46,971 nt of DNA from a virus. Both the position numbers and the translations under genes were made by a program. Under the pieces are notes generated by a model. That model did no database searches. It was not told the DNA's origin and saw nothing but the letters and a program-made list of their open reading frames with translations. Below, piece after piece: positions 15,801-24,317 of this stretch. Each line of letters starts with the position of its first letter. The stretch's first letter is position 1. The stretch is from the IMG/VR virus record IMGVR_UViG_3300009093_000020, positions 1 to 46,971 of that record. One strand, given 5' to 3'.

Positions 15801-17280
15801 TGTCCGAAGGGACAATCGCCTTAACGAACTTCTCACCGGGAGCCATCTTCATGCCCATCATGGCGCCGATCAGCGAACCGCCCTGAGTGTCGCCCCCATT
15901 GTTCGCGGCGTAGTGCTGAGCGATCGCATTGGTGTCGGCTAGCTCCGCAGGGTGACTTCCCTCGTCAGCAGCGCGTACTTGTGGTACTCTATTTTCCGCA
16001 GCCGCCGCAACTGGCTCTTGAACTTCCGCAGCCTCATTCGGTCGTGGCTGTACATGAGCCGCCGCATTTTCATCAGGCGCAGTTCGTCCCGTAACCTGTT
16101 TAGGAAACGCATCGCCTTCCTCACTGTTAGGCAGCGTGAAGCCCGCCTTGTCCTTTGCGTAGGTCTTGAAAAACTCATCCTGGGCCTGCGGCTCTCGTGG
16201 CGGCATCTTATATTCGGACGCAGGAATCCGGGTTTCAGTCGGTGCAGATTCTTGCCGAATATCAGGGGTATGACCGCCGACGACCTGACTTGGCTGCTGC
16301 TGATTTTGCTCTTGTCCGTCCTGGCCAACATTGGGATGGGCATGTACATTGGCGTTGGTTTCATTCGCCGTGCCCTCGCCCGACGCTCGCCGACGCATCT
16401 CAGATAAGAAAGTTGGACGCCCTTCAGCGGCCTGGCCCACTTCATGCAAGCCAAGTTGACCTGCACTTTGAACCAGTGCCGATGCGATTGAATTGGCACC
16501 CATTCCTTCGGTCAGCGGACGACCCGCGATCAGATTGTTCGCGCCAAGCATCGCATGGCTAATCACTTCGTTCGTGACCGCATCCTTGCCGAACTTCGCT
16601 GCGTAAGCTCCAAGCAGGGATTTGACGGTCGGAGCCGCGACAGGATTAAGCTGACCGAACAGCTTCCCGCCGAATTCATTCATGGCCTTGTTGGCTCCCC
16701 AATCCAGGGCACCCATTCCGGCAGAACGAGCCAGTTCTTCTGTTCCGCTGATCTGCTGTCCCTGATCGCGGCGATTCGCCACGTCAATGCGTTCGTTGCC
16801 CGCAGCAGCCGCCGCCGATAGTGCCCGGCCCGCGCCACTCAGCATGTAAGGCAAGTTAATCACGTTGCCGATCTGTTGACCGACAAAGCCACCCGCACCA
16901 TGGGAGTCCCCATAGGCTGAATTGATCTGCTGCTGGGCGACTTGCCCGGCTTGCGGATTTGCCAGACCCATGAGACCCTGAATGGGCTGGGCGACGGTCT
17001 TCAAGGCTTGCCCAGAAACCTGATTGCCCGCGACCGCCTCAGCGGCATGGCCGAGCGTCTGATTGCCGACAAATTCAGCCGGCAGGCGCTCGTACCACGG
17101 AAGCGATCCAAGATACTGGTCTCGTGTCATATGAGGCTGAGCCAGTTGCTGCGGCTGCGGAGCCTGGGCGTTATCCATCACGAAACCCTGGGGCGGCGGT
17201 GGAATCTGCGAAGCGGCCGGTGCAGCGGCAGCGGGAGCTTGCATCATTTCAAAACCGGCTGGGGGTGGGGGAATATTCAT
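12829..17280 (-). CDS. Giant internal virion / polyvalent protein with ParB-like domain
   Basis: A 1,483-aa protein, the largest in the genome. The N-terminus is Pro/Ala-rich, residues 60-290 are Gly/Ala-rich and helical, and about 470-560 hold a ParB/sulfiredoxin-like domain (P-P-V-Y-V-N, then S-P-D-G-G-H-R-V-T-A-A-Q-N-L-G). The C-terminal 850 residues are long helical and mixed segments like the large polyvalent-protein-associated domains of other phages. Such proteins are packaged and ejected with the DNA. The ATG at 17280 overlaps the previous stop (ATGA), so I prefer it to the ATG at 17295. Lytic motifs were not recognised but cannot be excluded. Confidence 0.85.
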   Translation of the reverse strand: MNIPPPPAGFEMMQAPAAAAPAASQIPPPPQGFVMDNAQAPQPQQLAQPHMTRDQYLGSLPWYERLPAEFVGNQTLGHAAEAVAGNQVSGQALKTVAQPIQGLMGLANPQAGQVAQQQINSAYGDSHGAGGFVGQQIGNVINLPYMLSGAGRALSAAAAAGNERIDVANRRDQGQQISGTEELARSAGMGALDWGANKAMNEFGGKLFGQLNPVAAPTVKSLLGAYAAKFGKDAVTNEVISHAMLGANNLIAGRPLTEGMGANSIASALVQSAGQLGLHEVGQAAEGRPTFLSEMRRRASGEGTANETNANVHAHPNVGQDGQEQNQQQPSQVVGGHTPDIRQESAPTETRIPASEYKMPPREPQAQDEFFKTYAKDKAGFTLPNSEEGDAFPKQVTGRTAPDENAAAHVQPRPNEAAEVQEPVAAAAENRVPQVRAADEGSHPAELADTNAIAQHYAANNGGDTQGGSLIGAMMGMKMAPGEKFVKAIVPSDKIDPMNLTEDSRDPNKIAAYQNLPADQRANLPPVYVNKDMVSPDGGHRVTAAQNLGEPVTAYVPESLIGQHGIKAASEVGGKTSVPTIGNTPEAAPQEVPQAQNQVKPFLKTMREKAGELVGSESGGATMAASKAFAERDVAPKVHELWENAKTSLGNVSRWIGSGLSWTLKDRDTANRISQALAEHTQNMAQVEEHLKPTREYMQNWTDAQKDHWADQVEASGTATDPKTQAAADLSRKMNEENIEEGKKYGLNTSKWEGDYLGRLATFPSEKTGAGNRTSLAGGENFLKGRKFDTYSDFANFVRQHGGKLTYDNPMDTLLAKQTEIRRSIMARKTMYGEENKGVLTWVPDGQKAPDGQQEKLTDKLAQQDRPIIAPKWMVGKLSKMEHFDAQEYMKSSEWARKTQTLRPGDDLPEGMTYTGQNQPGQYRANANVADQFNSLISPGLKRNIPVLHQLASMVKSSVNLALNLSGAHYIYNGYRSFSGAIGRSVSNVANKEWDLLGKNLWLSNPIAAMRYGAKGLEEYRNPGSHPELASQVKGAVEGGARPQMKSVLAPQYFEQARKEWDAGNPIGSLGRVVKGINHLIAVPLHEHFSPKIKFAAQMMHAAQHEARGLSGEDFQRQQSLATDLTDNLLGQVVRDRQFQNKIVTDAQDLILTAPKFFEGDLRELGAGVRDGALALRSLAQGKKVDITPAMYSLIGHAVAQTAMASLVQLGMTAYTGHTQAPSSLQDLLRPRTGRKDDQGRDERVYVPTPFGAIVGALSNPGAALKNRLAPVWRAAEGLASGQDEHHVKLEGLADRAKFVGRTLMPYSLQGAAEEQRPGRPESLDKKVGEMVGLHYAYTPKTDAEKAAYQVIYDKYAQTPMSAADKAKSNVKAKLASEFRGRASTAWSDTRAALKEGKISEGDVTSIRKRASEKPGLQGLLNESSLDAKDVMEKVWPKMSPDEMKANQWTVRRRIAQAKSLTVEQRRAYFTQIGSDVKAAVAK

Positions 17281-18350
17281 TGTGCGGGCACCCATTGACC
17301 ATTGATAAAGTGAAGCACTTCGCCCGTCTGCGGATTGCGAGCAACCGCCATGTGCTTATTCGCCGGCTGCTGAGCCGTTTGCTGTTGCTGTTCCTGACCC
17401 CCACCTTCAAGCTGGCCTTCCAATGTACCAATTTGATTCTGGTACTGCTGGTGCTGGTGGTACGCGTTCAAGAGGGCCGGATCATTCTGTACGTCCTGAT
17501 CTGAATTGATGCCAGAGAAGCCGAAGTTCTGCTTGGCTAATTCCTGATCCTTACGCCTAAGATCAGTGAGTTGCTGGTGGGTCTGCTGCATATGCTGGCG
17601 GCTCTGAACCTGCTGCTGGCGGTTCTGGCCAGCCTGGGCTTGCTGCATCGCCGAGTACAAATGTTGAAAGCCCTGCTGGGGTGATAACATCCCCGATTGC
17701 ACGCCTTGATCCACCAGTGACAGGTGCTCGTCGGGAACGTGGCCTTTGAATTGCTGAAGGACGTTGGCCCACGGATTGGGCTGCTGTTGCTGTGGCTGTC
17801 CGGCGCCGGTAACTTGATAGCCGATACGCTGGGCGTGCTCGACCTGATTCGCTACCTGCTGGGCCGAACCGGGCTGCAAGTGGAACGTCTGTGGATCGAG
17901 GGGATTCCAGATCGCGTTCGCGTTCTCACCCTGCTTGCCCATGATCTGGTTCTCGCGGTTGAACTGATCGCCCGCCGCAAGCAACCGCTGGGCACTCATC
18001 ACAGGTCGTCCATCACGCCCGGCACCCTGCTGGATCGACATGGTGCCCGCACCCTCTGGCGGCGGGTCTTGCTGTGATTGCTGTTGCTGATCGGATGCTT
18101 CCTTCGCCGCCATCATCGCCCGTTGAACGGGTGTGATACCCCTATTGGCGCTGGGGGGCATCCCGGCGTTATTCCGCCGGTTACGCATATGGCTATGCGC
18201 GTTCTGTAATTGCATGGCCGGATTTTGTCCCGGTGCCACGCCACCAGCCATTGGTTGCAGGTTTCCTGCCAGCCTCGCCATCAGCGCCGGGGGAATCAGC
18301 GATTGATGAAGGGGCTGGGCGAAGCCTAATGCAGAATCCATCATGCTCAT
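17277..18350 (-). CDS. Gln-rich internal virion protein
   Basis: A 357-aa protein very rich in glutamine, with runs such as Q-Q-Q-Q-P and Q-Q-Q-Q-T and a helical region of repeated Gln/His (about 225-270). A short C-terminal segment (V-L-H-F-I-N-G-Q-W-V-P) looks folded. AGGA lies just upstream of the ATG. Between two other virion genes, this is probably an ejected core protein. No named family recognised. Confidence 0.7.
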   Translation of the reverse strand: MSMMDSALGFAQPLHQSLIPPALMARLAGNLQPMAGGVAPGQNPAMQLQNAHSHMRNRRNNAGMPPSANRGITPVQRAMMAAKEASDQQQQSQQDPPPEGAGTMSIQQGAGRDGRPVMSAQRLLAAGDQFNRENQIMGKQGENANAIWNPLDPQTFHLQPGSAQQVANQVEHAQRIGYQVTGAGQPQQQQPNPWANVLQQFKGHVPDEHLSLVDQGVQSGMLSPQQGFQHLYSAMQQAQAGQNRQQQVQSRQHMQQTHQQLTDLRRKDQELAKQNFGFSGINSDQDVQNDPALLNAYHQHQQYQNQIGTLEGQLEGGGQEQQQQTAQQPANKHMAVARNPQTGEVLHFINGQWVPAQ

Positions 18351-18359
18351 GGGAAATTC

Positions 18360-18953
18360 CTAGTAAGCCGAGCCGGGGGCACCCAACATGTACGGAGCCG
18401 CCATCGCTCGCTGAGCGGCGGTCAGACCACCACTGCTGAAGGGCTGGGGACTCATGCCCGCCATCGCCTGCGGGGACGCCTGCGCTTTAGAGTCGATGGA
18501 CGGCTGCATGTTCTGAAGATTTTGCAGCATGTTCATCTGGTACTGTGACTGAGCGTAGGGCTGGGCCATTCCGCTGATCGCCTGTCCACCCTGGGCAGAC
18601 ATTTGAGCGAGGTTGTTATATGCACCCATCTGCCGCAGCGCGTCCTGATTGGCAACCTGGGCCATACCCATGTTGTATGTCTGCAATGGAGCCTGTTGCA
18701 TCGTGTTGGCGACGGTGGTATTACCCAGACCCCTATTGGTGAGGCTCTGAGCTACCTGGCTCTGATTGTTCTGAAGCTGCTGGCCAAGTTGCATCTGCTG
18801 GCTGCTGGTCGTGTTCTTCGACGCGTTCAGCGAATTCTGCAATTGCTGCATGGCGTTGTTGTAACCACCCACCTGGGCGCCAGCGCCCGGTACGTTGCTG
18901 TTGAACTGAAAAGGCTTGGGGGCCGGCATGGGCGCCCCTGGAACTGCGGGCAT
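18360..18953 (-). CDS. Asn/Gln-rich small internal virion protein
   Basis: A 197-aa low-complexity helical protein rich in Gln, Asn, Met and Ala, with a proline-rich first 20 residues. The C-terminal segment G-L-T-A-A-Q-R-A-M-A-A-P resembles G-I-T-P-V-Q-R-A-M-M-A-A in the neighbouring Gln-rich protein, suggesting a shared short docking or processing motif. It is probably another ejected or core protein. The stop is 9 bases before the next gene. Confidence 0.7.
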   Translation of the reverse strand: MPAVPGAPMPAPKPFQFNSNVPGAGAQVGGYNNAMQQLQNSLNASKNTTSSQQMQLGQQLQNNQSQVAQSLTNRGLGNTTVANTMQQAPLQTYNMGMAQVANQDALRQMGAYNNLAQMSAQGGQAISGMAQPYAQSQYQMNMLQNLQNMQPSIDSKAQASPQAMAGMSPQPFSSGGLTAAQRAMAAPYMLGAPGSAY

Positions 18954-18963
18954 AGGAAACTCC

Positions 18964-19272
18964 TTAAATCAGGTTGAGGGACGATGCTTTAGCCACGACT
19001 GCCTGAATCAGTGCCCCGATCGCCGTCTGCACGGTGGGGTCCGGGTCTTGCATGATCTGGGCGATGCTGAATATCACCTGCCTCGCGTCAGGCCCGGTGA
19101 CTGCATTGTTCTGATCGTCGAAGTACACTTGCACGAGCTTCACATCAGCGTAGACGTTCGACGGATCGTTGGCATTCACCATCACCGACTGAATCCACCA
19201 ATGGTCATAGACCACGGCGGGAACCGGAGCGGTGCTGGTAGGACTTGACGCTGGAATCAGTGGATTAGGCAT
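18964..19272 (-). CDS. Small virion-associated protein (102 aa)
   Basis: A 102-aa protein starting with a Pro/Ser/Thr stretch, then a beta/alpha region (V-K-L-V-Q-V-Y-F-D-D-Q then V-I-F-S-I-A-Q-I-M-Q). It lies 4 bases after the fibre gene in the same operon, so it could be a fibre-associated chaperone or minor structural protein. No family recognised. Confidence 0.65.
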   Translation of the reverse strand: MPNPLIPASSPTSTAPVPAVVYDHWWIQSVMVNANDPSNVYADVKLVQVYFDDQNNAVTGPDARQVIFSIAQIMQDPDPTVQTAIGALIQAVVAKASSLNLI

Positions 19273-19276
19273 GGTA

Positions 19277-21154
19277 CTACTCGATTAACTCTGCGGTCCA
19301 GTAGGAAACCTGGGCTTGATTGGTACTGCTGGCCACGCTCCACTTCCCAAAGAACTGCAATGCGTTGGCCGTGGTCAGGTTGATGGTCGTGGCGAAGTTG
19401 GCAAACGCCTGGGCCTGACTGGCGCCGCCGGTACGGCCCACCGCTAGGAAACTACCACTTGATCCAGTCGCCGTGGTCGTCACGAGAATTTCAATCCACG
19501 TGTTGCTGGCGGCGGTGGCAAAGTTTGTACTCCAAATTGGAGTCGTGCCCCAGTCCAGGCCAAAGGTGAAGTTTCCGCTTGTATAGTTCTGTCCCAGCAC
19601 GGCAGTCAGGCGAACCGCCCGGCCCGCCACGTTGAAGAAGCCAGCCGGGATTGTCACGCTTGGCGTGAAGTCAATCTTCGTGGTGGTGTTCTGAATAACT
19701 GAACTGTTCGCACCGCCCCAGAACAGAGTTACAAGATTAGCCGGCAGCGTCGTCGTGCTGGTAATCAGGTTCGTTTTGACCAGTCCGCTGGTTGAGTTGA
19801 ACCAGCTTTGCCCGGTGAACTGATTGGATGGATCATTCGCGAGGGGCTGGAAGCCAGTCACGGTGAGTCCATCAATACCAGTAGACAGACTGGTATCGAG
19901 CGGACGGACTGACAAACCAGTTGTACCAATCTGCAAGCCACTCGACGCCGCAATCGCCACGCCCCATTCATAATGTGTGGTTCGTGAGGGCTTCCAGACA
20001 TAAGCCTGACCGCTGTTCGTGTTGATCGCCAGCCCTTCACTGCCAGCCGTGGATGAAGGGGGTTGCGTTCGTTCAGTGTTCGTACTGCTGTTGAAGATAT
20101 TGGCTGGATTGCCGAACCCGCCTGTCAACGAGAACGATTCATAATTGGCGTTCTGTACCGCGAGCGTTTGCGAGGTATTGTATGTACCCGGATCAAAGCG
20201 ATCGTTGACGAAGGTTACAGTTCCAGTCGAAGCTCCCCATGCTCGAATGCGGGCAACTGAAGCGCTGGAATCACCATAAAAGCCAACGGCGGCGAAGTCA
20301 TTCGTGCCAATCAGGGCACTGACCATCGTGGAGCCGTTCAACATCAGGCTCGCGACGGCCCCGTGAATCACCAGATTGCAGACACTCAACGCCGTGGAAG
20401 ACGTGTGATTTACAACCGTCGTGCTGGACAGAACCGTGCTGCCCTGATACAGAGCAATTACGTGCGAACCCGATCCATCGCCGAGCGTGAAATCTCCGAA
20501 GACAGCATTGTTCGCTTGCGTCAGACCCGTACTTGTGCTGCTAACGAAAGCTGCCACGCCCACACGTGTTGTATGGGCGCTGGTCGAGTTAAGCGTAACC
20601 GAAACTGTTACCTGCGGGCCAAGGGCTGAAGCCGCATCCGAGTATAACGCCAACCCGCCTGATTCGGTCGATAGTCCATGATAAGGCAGTACCGAGATCG
20701 TAGTGCTGGTTGGGAACTGAATGCTGGCATCTGCCGCCGTCAGGGTAGTGCCGCCACTTCCCTTGCTATTGAATGTGGTCCAATCCGTTGAAGACAAATA
20801 CCCATTGGTTGTACTGGATGCCTGCGTGATCGACAGGGTACGATCTGCGGATAGATCGCCACCACCTTGCAGCGGCGCCGTTGTGTTAATCAGTCGAGTC
20901 GAAGGAACTTTGCTGGCCAGATCAGTGACGAGGTTCGTCACCTGTGATTCGGCAATCACGTTGACCTTCAGCCCTGATGCGGACTGGGCCAGCGTCGTGC
21001 CATCCAGTAGGATTTTCAGTGCCCCTGCGACCACAGCAAGGCCGGATGTGCTGCTGTAGTTCAGCCCAATGCCACCGCTGTTGGTGATTGGAGCGACCAC
21101 GCTGACGGTGGAAGTCAACGCACCCTGGCTGAGCCGCTGGAAGTTACGCCGCAT
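19277..21154 (-). CDS. Tail fibre / receptor-binding protein
   Basis: A 625-aa Ser/Thr/Gly-rich protein with the texture of a trimeric fibre: N-terminal repeats (T-T-A-P-L-Q-G-G-G-D-L-S, then N-G-Y-L-S-S-T-D-W-T-T-F-N) common in phage fibres, then several jelly-roll-like beta segments. The C-terminal third probably binds the receptor. The ATG at 21154 has no clear ribosome-binding site, and the same frame stays open and sensible further upstream (N-P-I-D-R-N-A-N-S-A-N-R), so the true start may be at 21215 reached by a frame change over five C's. See findings. Confidence 0.8.
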   Translation of the reverse strand: MRRNFQRLSQGALTSTVSVVAPITNSGGIGLNYSSTSGLAVVAGALKILLDGTTLAQSASGLKVNVIAESQVTNLVTDLASKVPSTRLINTTAPLQGGGDLSADRTLSITQASSTTNGYLSSTDWTTFNSKGSGGTTLTAADASIQFPTSTTISVLPYHGLSTESGGLALYSDAASALGPQVTVSVTLNSTSAHTTRVGVAAFVSSTSTGLTQANNAVFGDFTLGDGSGSHVIALYQGSTVLSSTTVVNHTSSTALSVCNLVIHGAVASLMLNGSTMVSALIGTNDFAAVGFYGDSSASVARIRAWGASTGTVTFVNDRFDPGTYNTSQTLAVQNANYESFSLTGGFGNPANIFNSSTNTERTQPPSSTAGSEGLAINTNSGQAYVWKPSRTTHYEWGVAIAASSGLQIGTTGLSVRPLDTSLSTGIDGLTVTGFQPLANDPSNQFTGQSWFNSTSGLVKTNLITSTTTLPANLVTLFWGGANSSVIQNTTTKIDFTPSVTIPAGFFNVAGRAVRLTAVLGQNYTSGNFTFGLDWGTTPIWSTNFATAASNTWIEILVTTTATGSSGSFLAVGRTGGASQAQAFANFATTINLTTANALQFFGKWSVASSTNQAQVSYWTAELIE

Positions 21155-21219
21155 CCGGTTCGCGGAATTGGCATTGCGGTCAATGGGATTCGGATTATGG
21201 GGGCTCGGTTGGCATATTC

Positions 21220-21261
21220 AATTCTTACTGAAAAGGCTGTTTTTACTGTCGAGTAAGAATT
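21220..21261 (-). repeat. 10-bp inverted repeat before the fibre gene
   Basis: AATTCTTACT at 21220-21229 and AGTAAGAATT at 21252-21261 are perfect complements around a 22-base loop, giving a hairpin between the stop of the 778-aa gene and the likely fibre start at 21215. No U-run follows on the minus strand. It may limit read-through or control fibre translation. Confidence 0.55.
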
Positions 21262-21267
21262 ATCTGT

Positions 21268-23604
21268 TTAGCGACGTTCCCGATTGCGGCCGGCCGGCTT
21301 GAATTCCAGCGTGGCCGATTCAAAACTGAAGTAAGTGCTGCTCACGCCATTGGCGAGCCGAAGGCTGAACCAGCCACCCCGGAACCGCTGGCGGAAGGTC
21401 TTCTGGCGGCGATCGAGCGAGATCGCTACGGCTGTTGAGCTATGGGCCGAACCTTCTGTAACGCTGAAGGCATCCGGGCCAGCGGCGATGTACGCCGTCG
21501 CGGCAAAGGCGGTCGAGGACGCACCTGCGGCCAGTTCGCCCATGTCGATCGTCGTGGCAGACAAGAGCGAGGCTTCAGGCGAAGGATGCCACGGGCCGAA
21601 CGTCACCGAGCAGGCAATCAGTTGCCCATCATCATCCAGAGCCGTTGTTTTGGTCTGACGAATGTATCCATCCCACCCACCCAGCAGGACCGCTCGATTA
21701 CCCGGCGAGTTATCCGACAGATACAGGCACGATGAGAATGGCCCATTAGTCGCCGCAAATTGAGCCTTCCATAAGCCGCCTTCCGAGCGCGAATCAAAGA
21801 CCAGATGAATGCCAGCCTGCCCGCTGACCGGCGTGAAGAACATGTACAGGTAATGCAAGTCCGCATCCCAAACCATGCTGGTGATGGTCAGATTCCAGGG
21901 AATGGTCTGGAAGAACTGATTGAGCGTGTTCGCCGACAGCAGTTGCGGCGGCTGGTAGAATTCCCAGATCGGTTTGACCGAATACAGTCCACCCGATGCC
22001 ACGAAGTACAATGTGCCATCAGGTGAAATGCACCACGCGTCTTTTCCGACGATCCCCATTTGATTGGATACCATCACAATCGAGCCGCCGTCCGCTGGAT
22101 CGCCTTCCAGCATCCACAGCGAATGGGCACAACCGATCAACATGTAGTCGTCGGTGTAGGGAATCAGTGCGGTGATTGGCTCGCCGATCTTGCCGGCTTG
22201 GCTCAGGTTGCCCGCCACCGCTGCTGCTGAATCGACCTGTGAATAATCCCAGTCCGAAGGATCGCCCGCCCGGCTCATATAGAAGTTCTGCGGCGCCGAA
22301 GGATCGCCCGCGAGCACGAGACGGCCACGCCAGTTGCAGGCCAATGAGCAATAGGTCGGATTGGGATTCGTGCTGCTCTTGGGCACGAGCGTCGTAATAG
22401 CGTGAGTCGAAGTATTAAAAACGACCGGATTCTGGGTGATGCCATCAACGATGTAGACGGCCTGATTGACCGCATTGGCATCAGTGCTGATCCCTGTGAA
22501 GTTCACCGCCGCCATGGAGACTGTCGGATTGCCAGACAGTGGCGCGGTGCTCTGGCCCGTGGCCATTGCCATCGTGTTCGCAGGGGAAGGCCCGCCATAC
22601 CAGACGAAGCCCTCGCAGACAGCAACCAGCAGGGATGCGAACTGCGACTGGACCAATGCACTGGTATTGCTGGGGTAGATGATCTTGATCTGGGTAATTG
22701 CCATCGACACCCCTGTTGGCAGGGCATCGACCCAGAGATAAAGGAACTGCGTACCCGATAGCGTCACGGCCAGTTGACCCGTGTTCGGGGGTCCGTTGGC
22801 GTTGACGTTGGTGCTGGTACCCTGCACGACCGCTTCAGCTTCGCCCGAGAACAAATCAGCCCGTGTACTGTAAGTCTGATTGCCGGGAATCACACCATTC
22901 GTCGAACTGTACACATTATCAGTGGTAGTCGAACTGGCGACGGTCGGCCCCAAAAATTGCCACGTCCCGCTGACAAACCCATTGATACCTAAATCATAAT
23001 TCAGTGCCGGACCCGCTGACTGCAACCCAGTGTCAATCTGCTGCTGCGTTGGTGCAGTTGGATTTAACCCAGTGAAAAGATTGATCGCTCCGACGTTTGT
23101 GCTGTTAGCACCCGTCAGGGTGTATGTAATGAAAATCTGCACGTTCCCCGGCATCAGGACCGCCGGACGAAACAGGAGCGGGGCAAGGGTCGAAGAGGGA
23201 GTCCAACTGGTCGGGATATTCAAAGCATTGCCACTGACGGTCCAGGTCGAGGGCACATTGGCCCAGCTATCCTGAAACTCTGCCAGACTGGTGAAGGTTT
23301 CATTGTATGTCGTGCTGCTGCCACCCGTGCTGCCACTGGATGGATAGCCGACGATATTCACCGACACCATGCCTTGAACCGGACCTTGCGTGGCCACGGT
23401 CGAAGATGTAAGCTGTGTGGTGAATGCTTTGGACGTGCCGAACCGCTGGGCCACTCGGCGGCGACCGTACGTATCGAACGGAAGCACGTTGAGCGCATCC
23501 CAGCAGGTATCAGGTGGCTGGCCTTCGCGGTTCACCACCTGATTGATTCCCTTGACCGGGCTGCTGATTGTGATTGGCTGGTTCGGCATGGAAAGAAGCA
23601 CCAT
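21268..23604 (-). CDS. Large tail nozzle/stopper-like structural protein
   Basis: A 778-aa beta-rich structural protein. The N-terminus (S-S-P-V-K-G-I-N-Q-V-V, then W-D-A-L-N-V-L-P-F and G-R-R-R-V-A-Q-R-F-G) matches the start of large podophage tail proteins that form the nozzle, where a strand is followed by propeller-like repeats. Later segments such as T-D-D-Y-M-L-I-G-C and G-T-L-Y-F-V-A-S-G-G repeat as propeller blades would. It lies between the adaptor and the fibre. An ATG at 23589 (M-P-N-Q) is an equally good start; neither has a strong ribosome-binding site. Confidence 0.75.
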   Translation of the reverse strand: MVLLSMPNQPITISSPVKGINQVVNREGQPPDTCWDALNVLPFDTYGRRRVAQRFGTSKAFTTQLTSSTVATQGPVQGMVSVNIVGYPSSGSTGGSSTTYNETFTSLAEFQDSWANVPSTWTVSGNALNIPTSWTPSSTLAPLLFRPAVLMPGNVQIFITYTLTGANSTNVGAINLFTGLNPTAPTQQQIDTGLQSAGPALNYDLGINGFVSGTWQFLGPTVASSTTTDNVYSSTNGVIPGNQTYSTRADLFSGEAEAVVQGTSTNVNANGPPNTGQLAVTLSGTQFLYLWVDALPTGVSMAITQIKIIYPSNTSALVQSQFASLLVAVCEGFVWYGGPSPANTMAMATGQSTAPLSGNPTVSMAAVNFTGISTDANAVNQAVYIVDGITQNPVVFNTSTHAITTLVPKSSTNPNPTYCSLACNWRGRLVLAGDPSAPQNFYMSRAGDPSDWDYSQVDSAAAVAGNLSQAGKIGEPITALIPYTDDYMLIGCAHSLWMLEGDPADGGSIVMVSNQMGIVGKDAWCISPDGTLYFVASGGLYSVKPIWEFYQPPQLLSANTLNQFFQTIPWNLTITSMVWDADLHYLYMFFTPVSGQAGIHLVFDSRSEGGLWKAQFAATNGPFSSCLYLSDNSPGNRAVLLGGWDGYIRQTKTTALDDDGQLIACSVTFGPWHPSPEASLLSATTIDMGELAAGASSTAFAATAYIAAGPDAFSVTEGSAHSSTAVAISLDRRQKTFRQRFRGGWFSLRLANGVSSTYFSFESATLEFKPAGRNRERR

Positions 23605-23651
23605 CCCCGTTAAGGGATGGCGCCTTGTGATAGATGCTATCTATCAGGGTG

Positions 23652-24269
23652 TTATCGAAGCGGATTACCAAGGGCGTCGAGACCCGCCAAGTCGGCAGGA
23701 TCATTGCCCAGGGTCGCATCGGTGTACGCCACGAGGCACGAGGCGTAGACCACTTGAACACCATAGGTCTGCACCGCGTCGGTTGTATGAGCGCCGGTCG
23801 TGAGCGTGAAGGCGATAAACTGGTCGCGGACCAGCCCATTCCCGCTGAAGTCGAACTCGTATACGGCGGGCTTGTTGGTGACTGCCGCACTGACTTTGCC
23901 AGTAACCGCAACCGACGTTCCACCGGGTAACAGGGTGTGTGGAGTCAGGGTGAGTGTCGGCGTGTCGGTAGTGCCCGCTGAGTCAGCGGTAATACGAACG
24001 ATCAGCTTGTCGGTTGTCTGGTCGTAGTCACGGGGAATCTGATACTGCCACGTGCCGACCGTAGTGCTGGATGCAGCCGTGGTCAGGGCAACCATGTTGG
24101 AGACAAGGCCAGTGGTCGTGCCCGTGCCCAAGACGGCATCAGTCACGTCCAACTGCTCATCCTTGTTGTATCCGCCATCGGGCGCCTGCAAGGTGCTGTT
24201 GGAGAGCTTGCCGCCGCCCGTCACGATCTGCTTCAGGGCATAGAGGAAATTGTCGCAAGAGAATCGCAT
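23652..24269 (-). CDS. Virion structural protein (205 aa)
   Basis: A 205-aa beta-rich protein. Residues 60-175 look like a jelly-roll or immunoglobulin-like sandwich with many Thr and Val (L-T-L-T-P-H-T-L-L-P-G-G, Y-E-F-D-F-S-G-N-G-L). AAAGG precedes the ATG. Between the adaptor and the nozzle-like gene it may be a neck or tail decoration protein. No family recognised. Confidence 0.65.
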   Translation of the reverse strand: MRFSCDNFLYALKQIVTGGGKLSNSTLQAPDGGYNKDEQLDVTDAVLGTGTTTGLVSNMVALTTAASSTTVGTWQYQIPRDYDQTTDKLIVRITADSAGTTDTPTLTLTPHTLLPGGTSVAVTGKVSAAVTNKPAVYEFDFSGNGLVRDQFIAFTLTTGAHTTDAVQTYGVQVVYASCLVAYTDATLGNDPADLAGLDALGNPLR

Positions 24270-24317
24270 GTGAACCTTTCTGCTGTTCGCACGGAACGAG
24301 GTATCAATCAGCGTGAA

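Noticed and set aside
17277-18953. Glutamine/asparagine codon repeats that resemble tandem DNA repeats
   Set aside because: They are irregular low-complexity coding sequence, not tandem units or a CRISPR array; no CRISPR repeats were seen anywhere.
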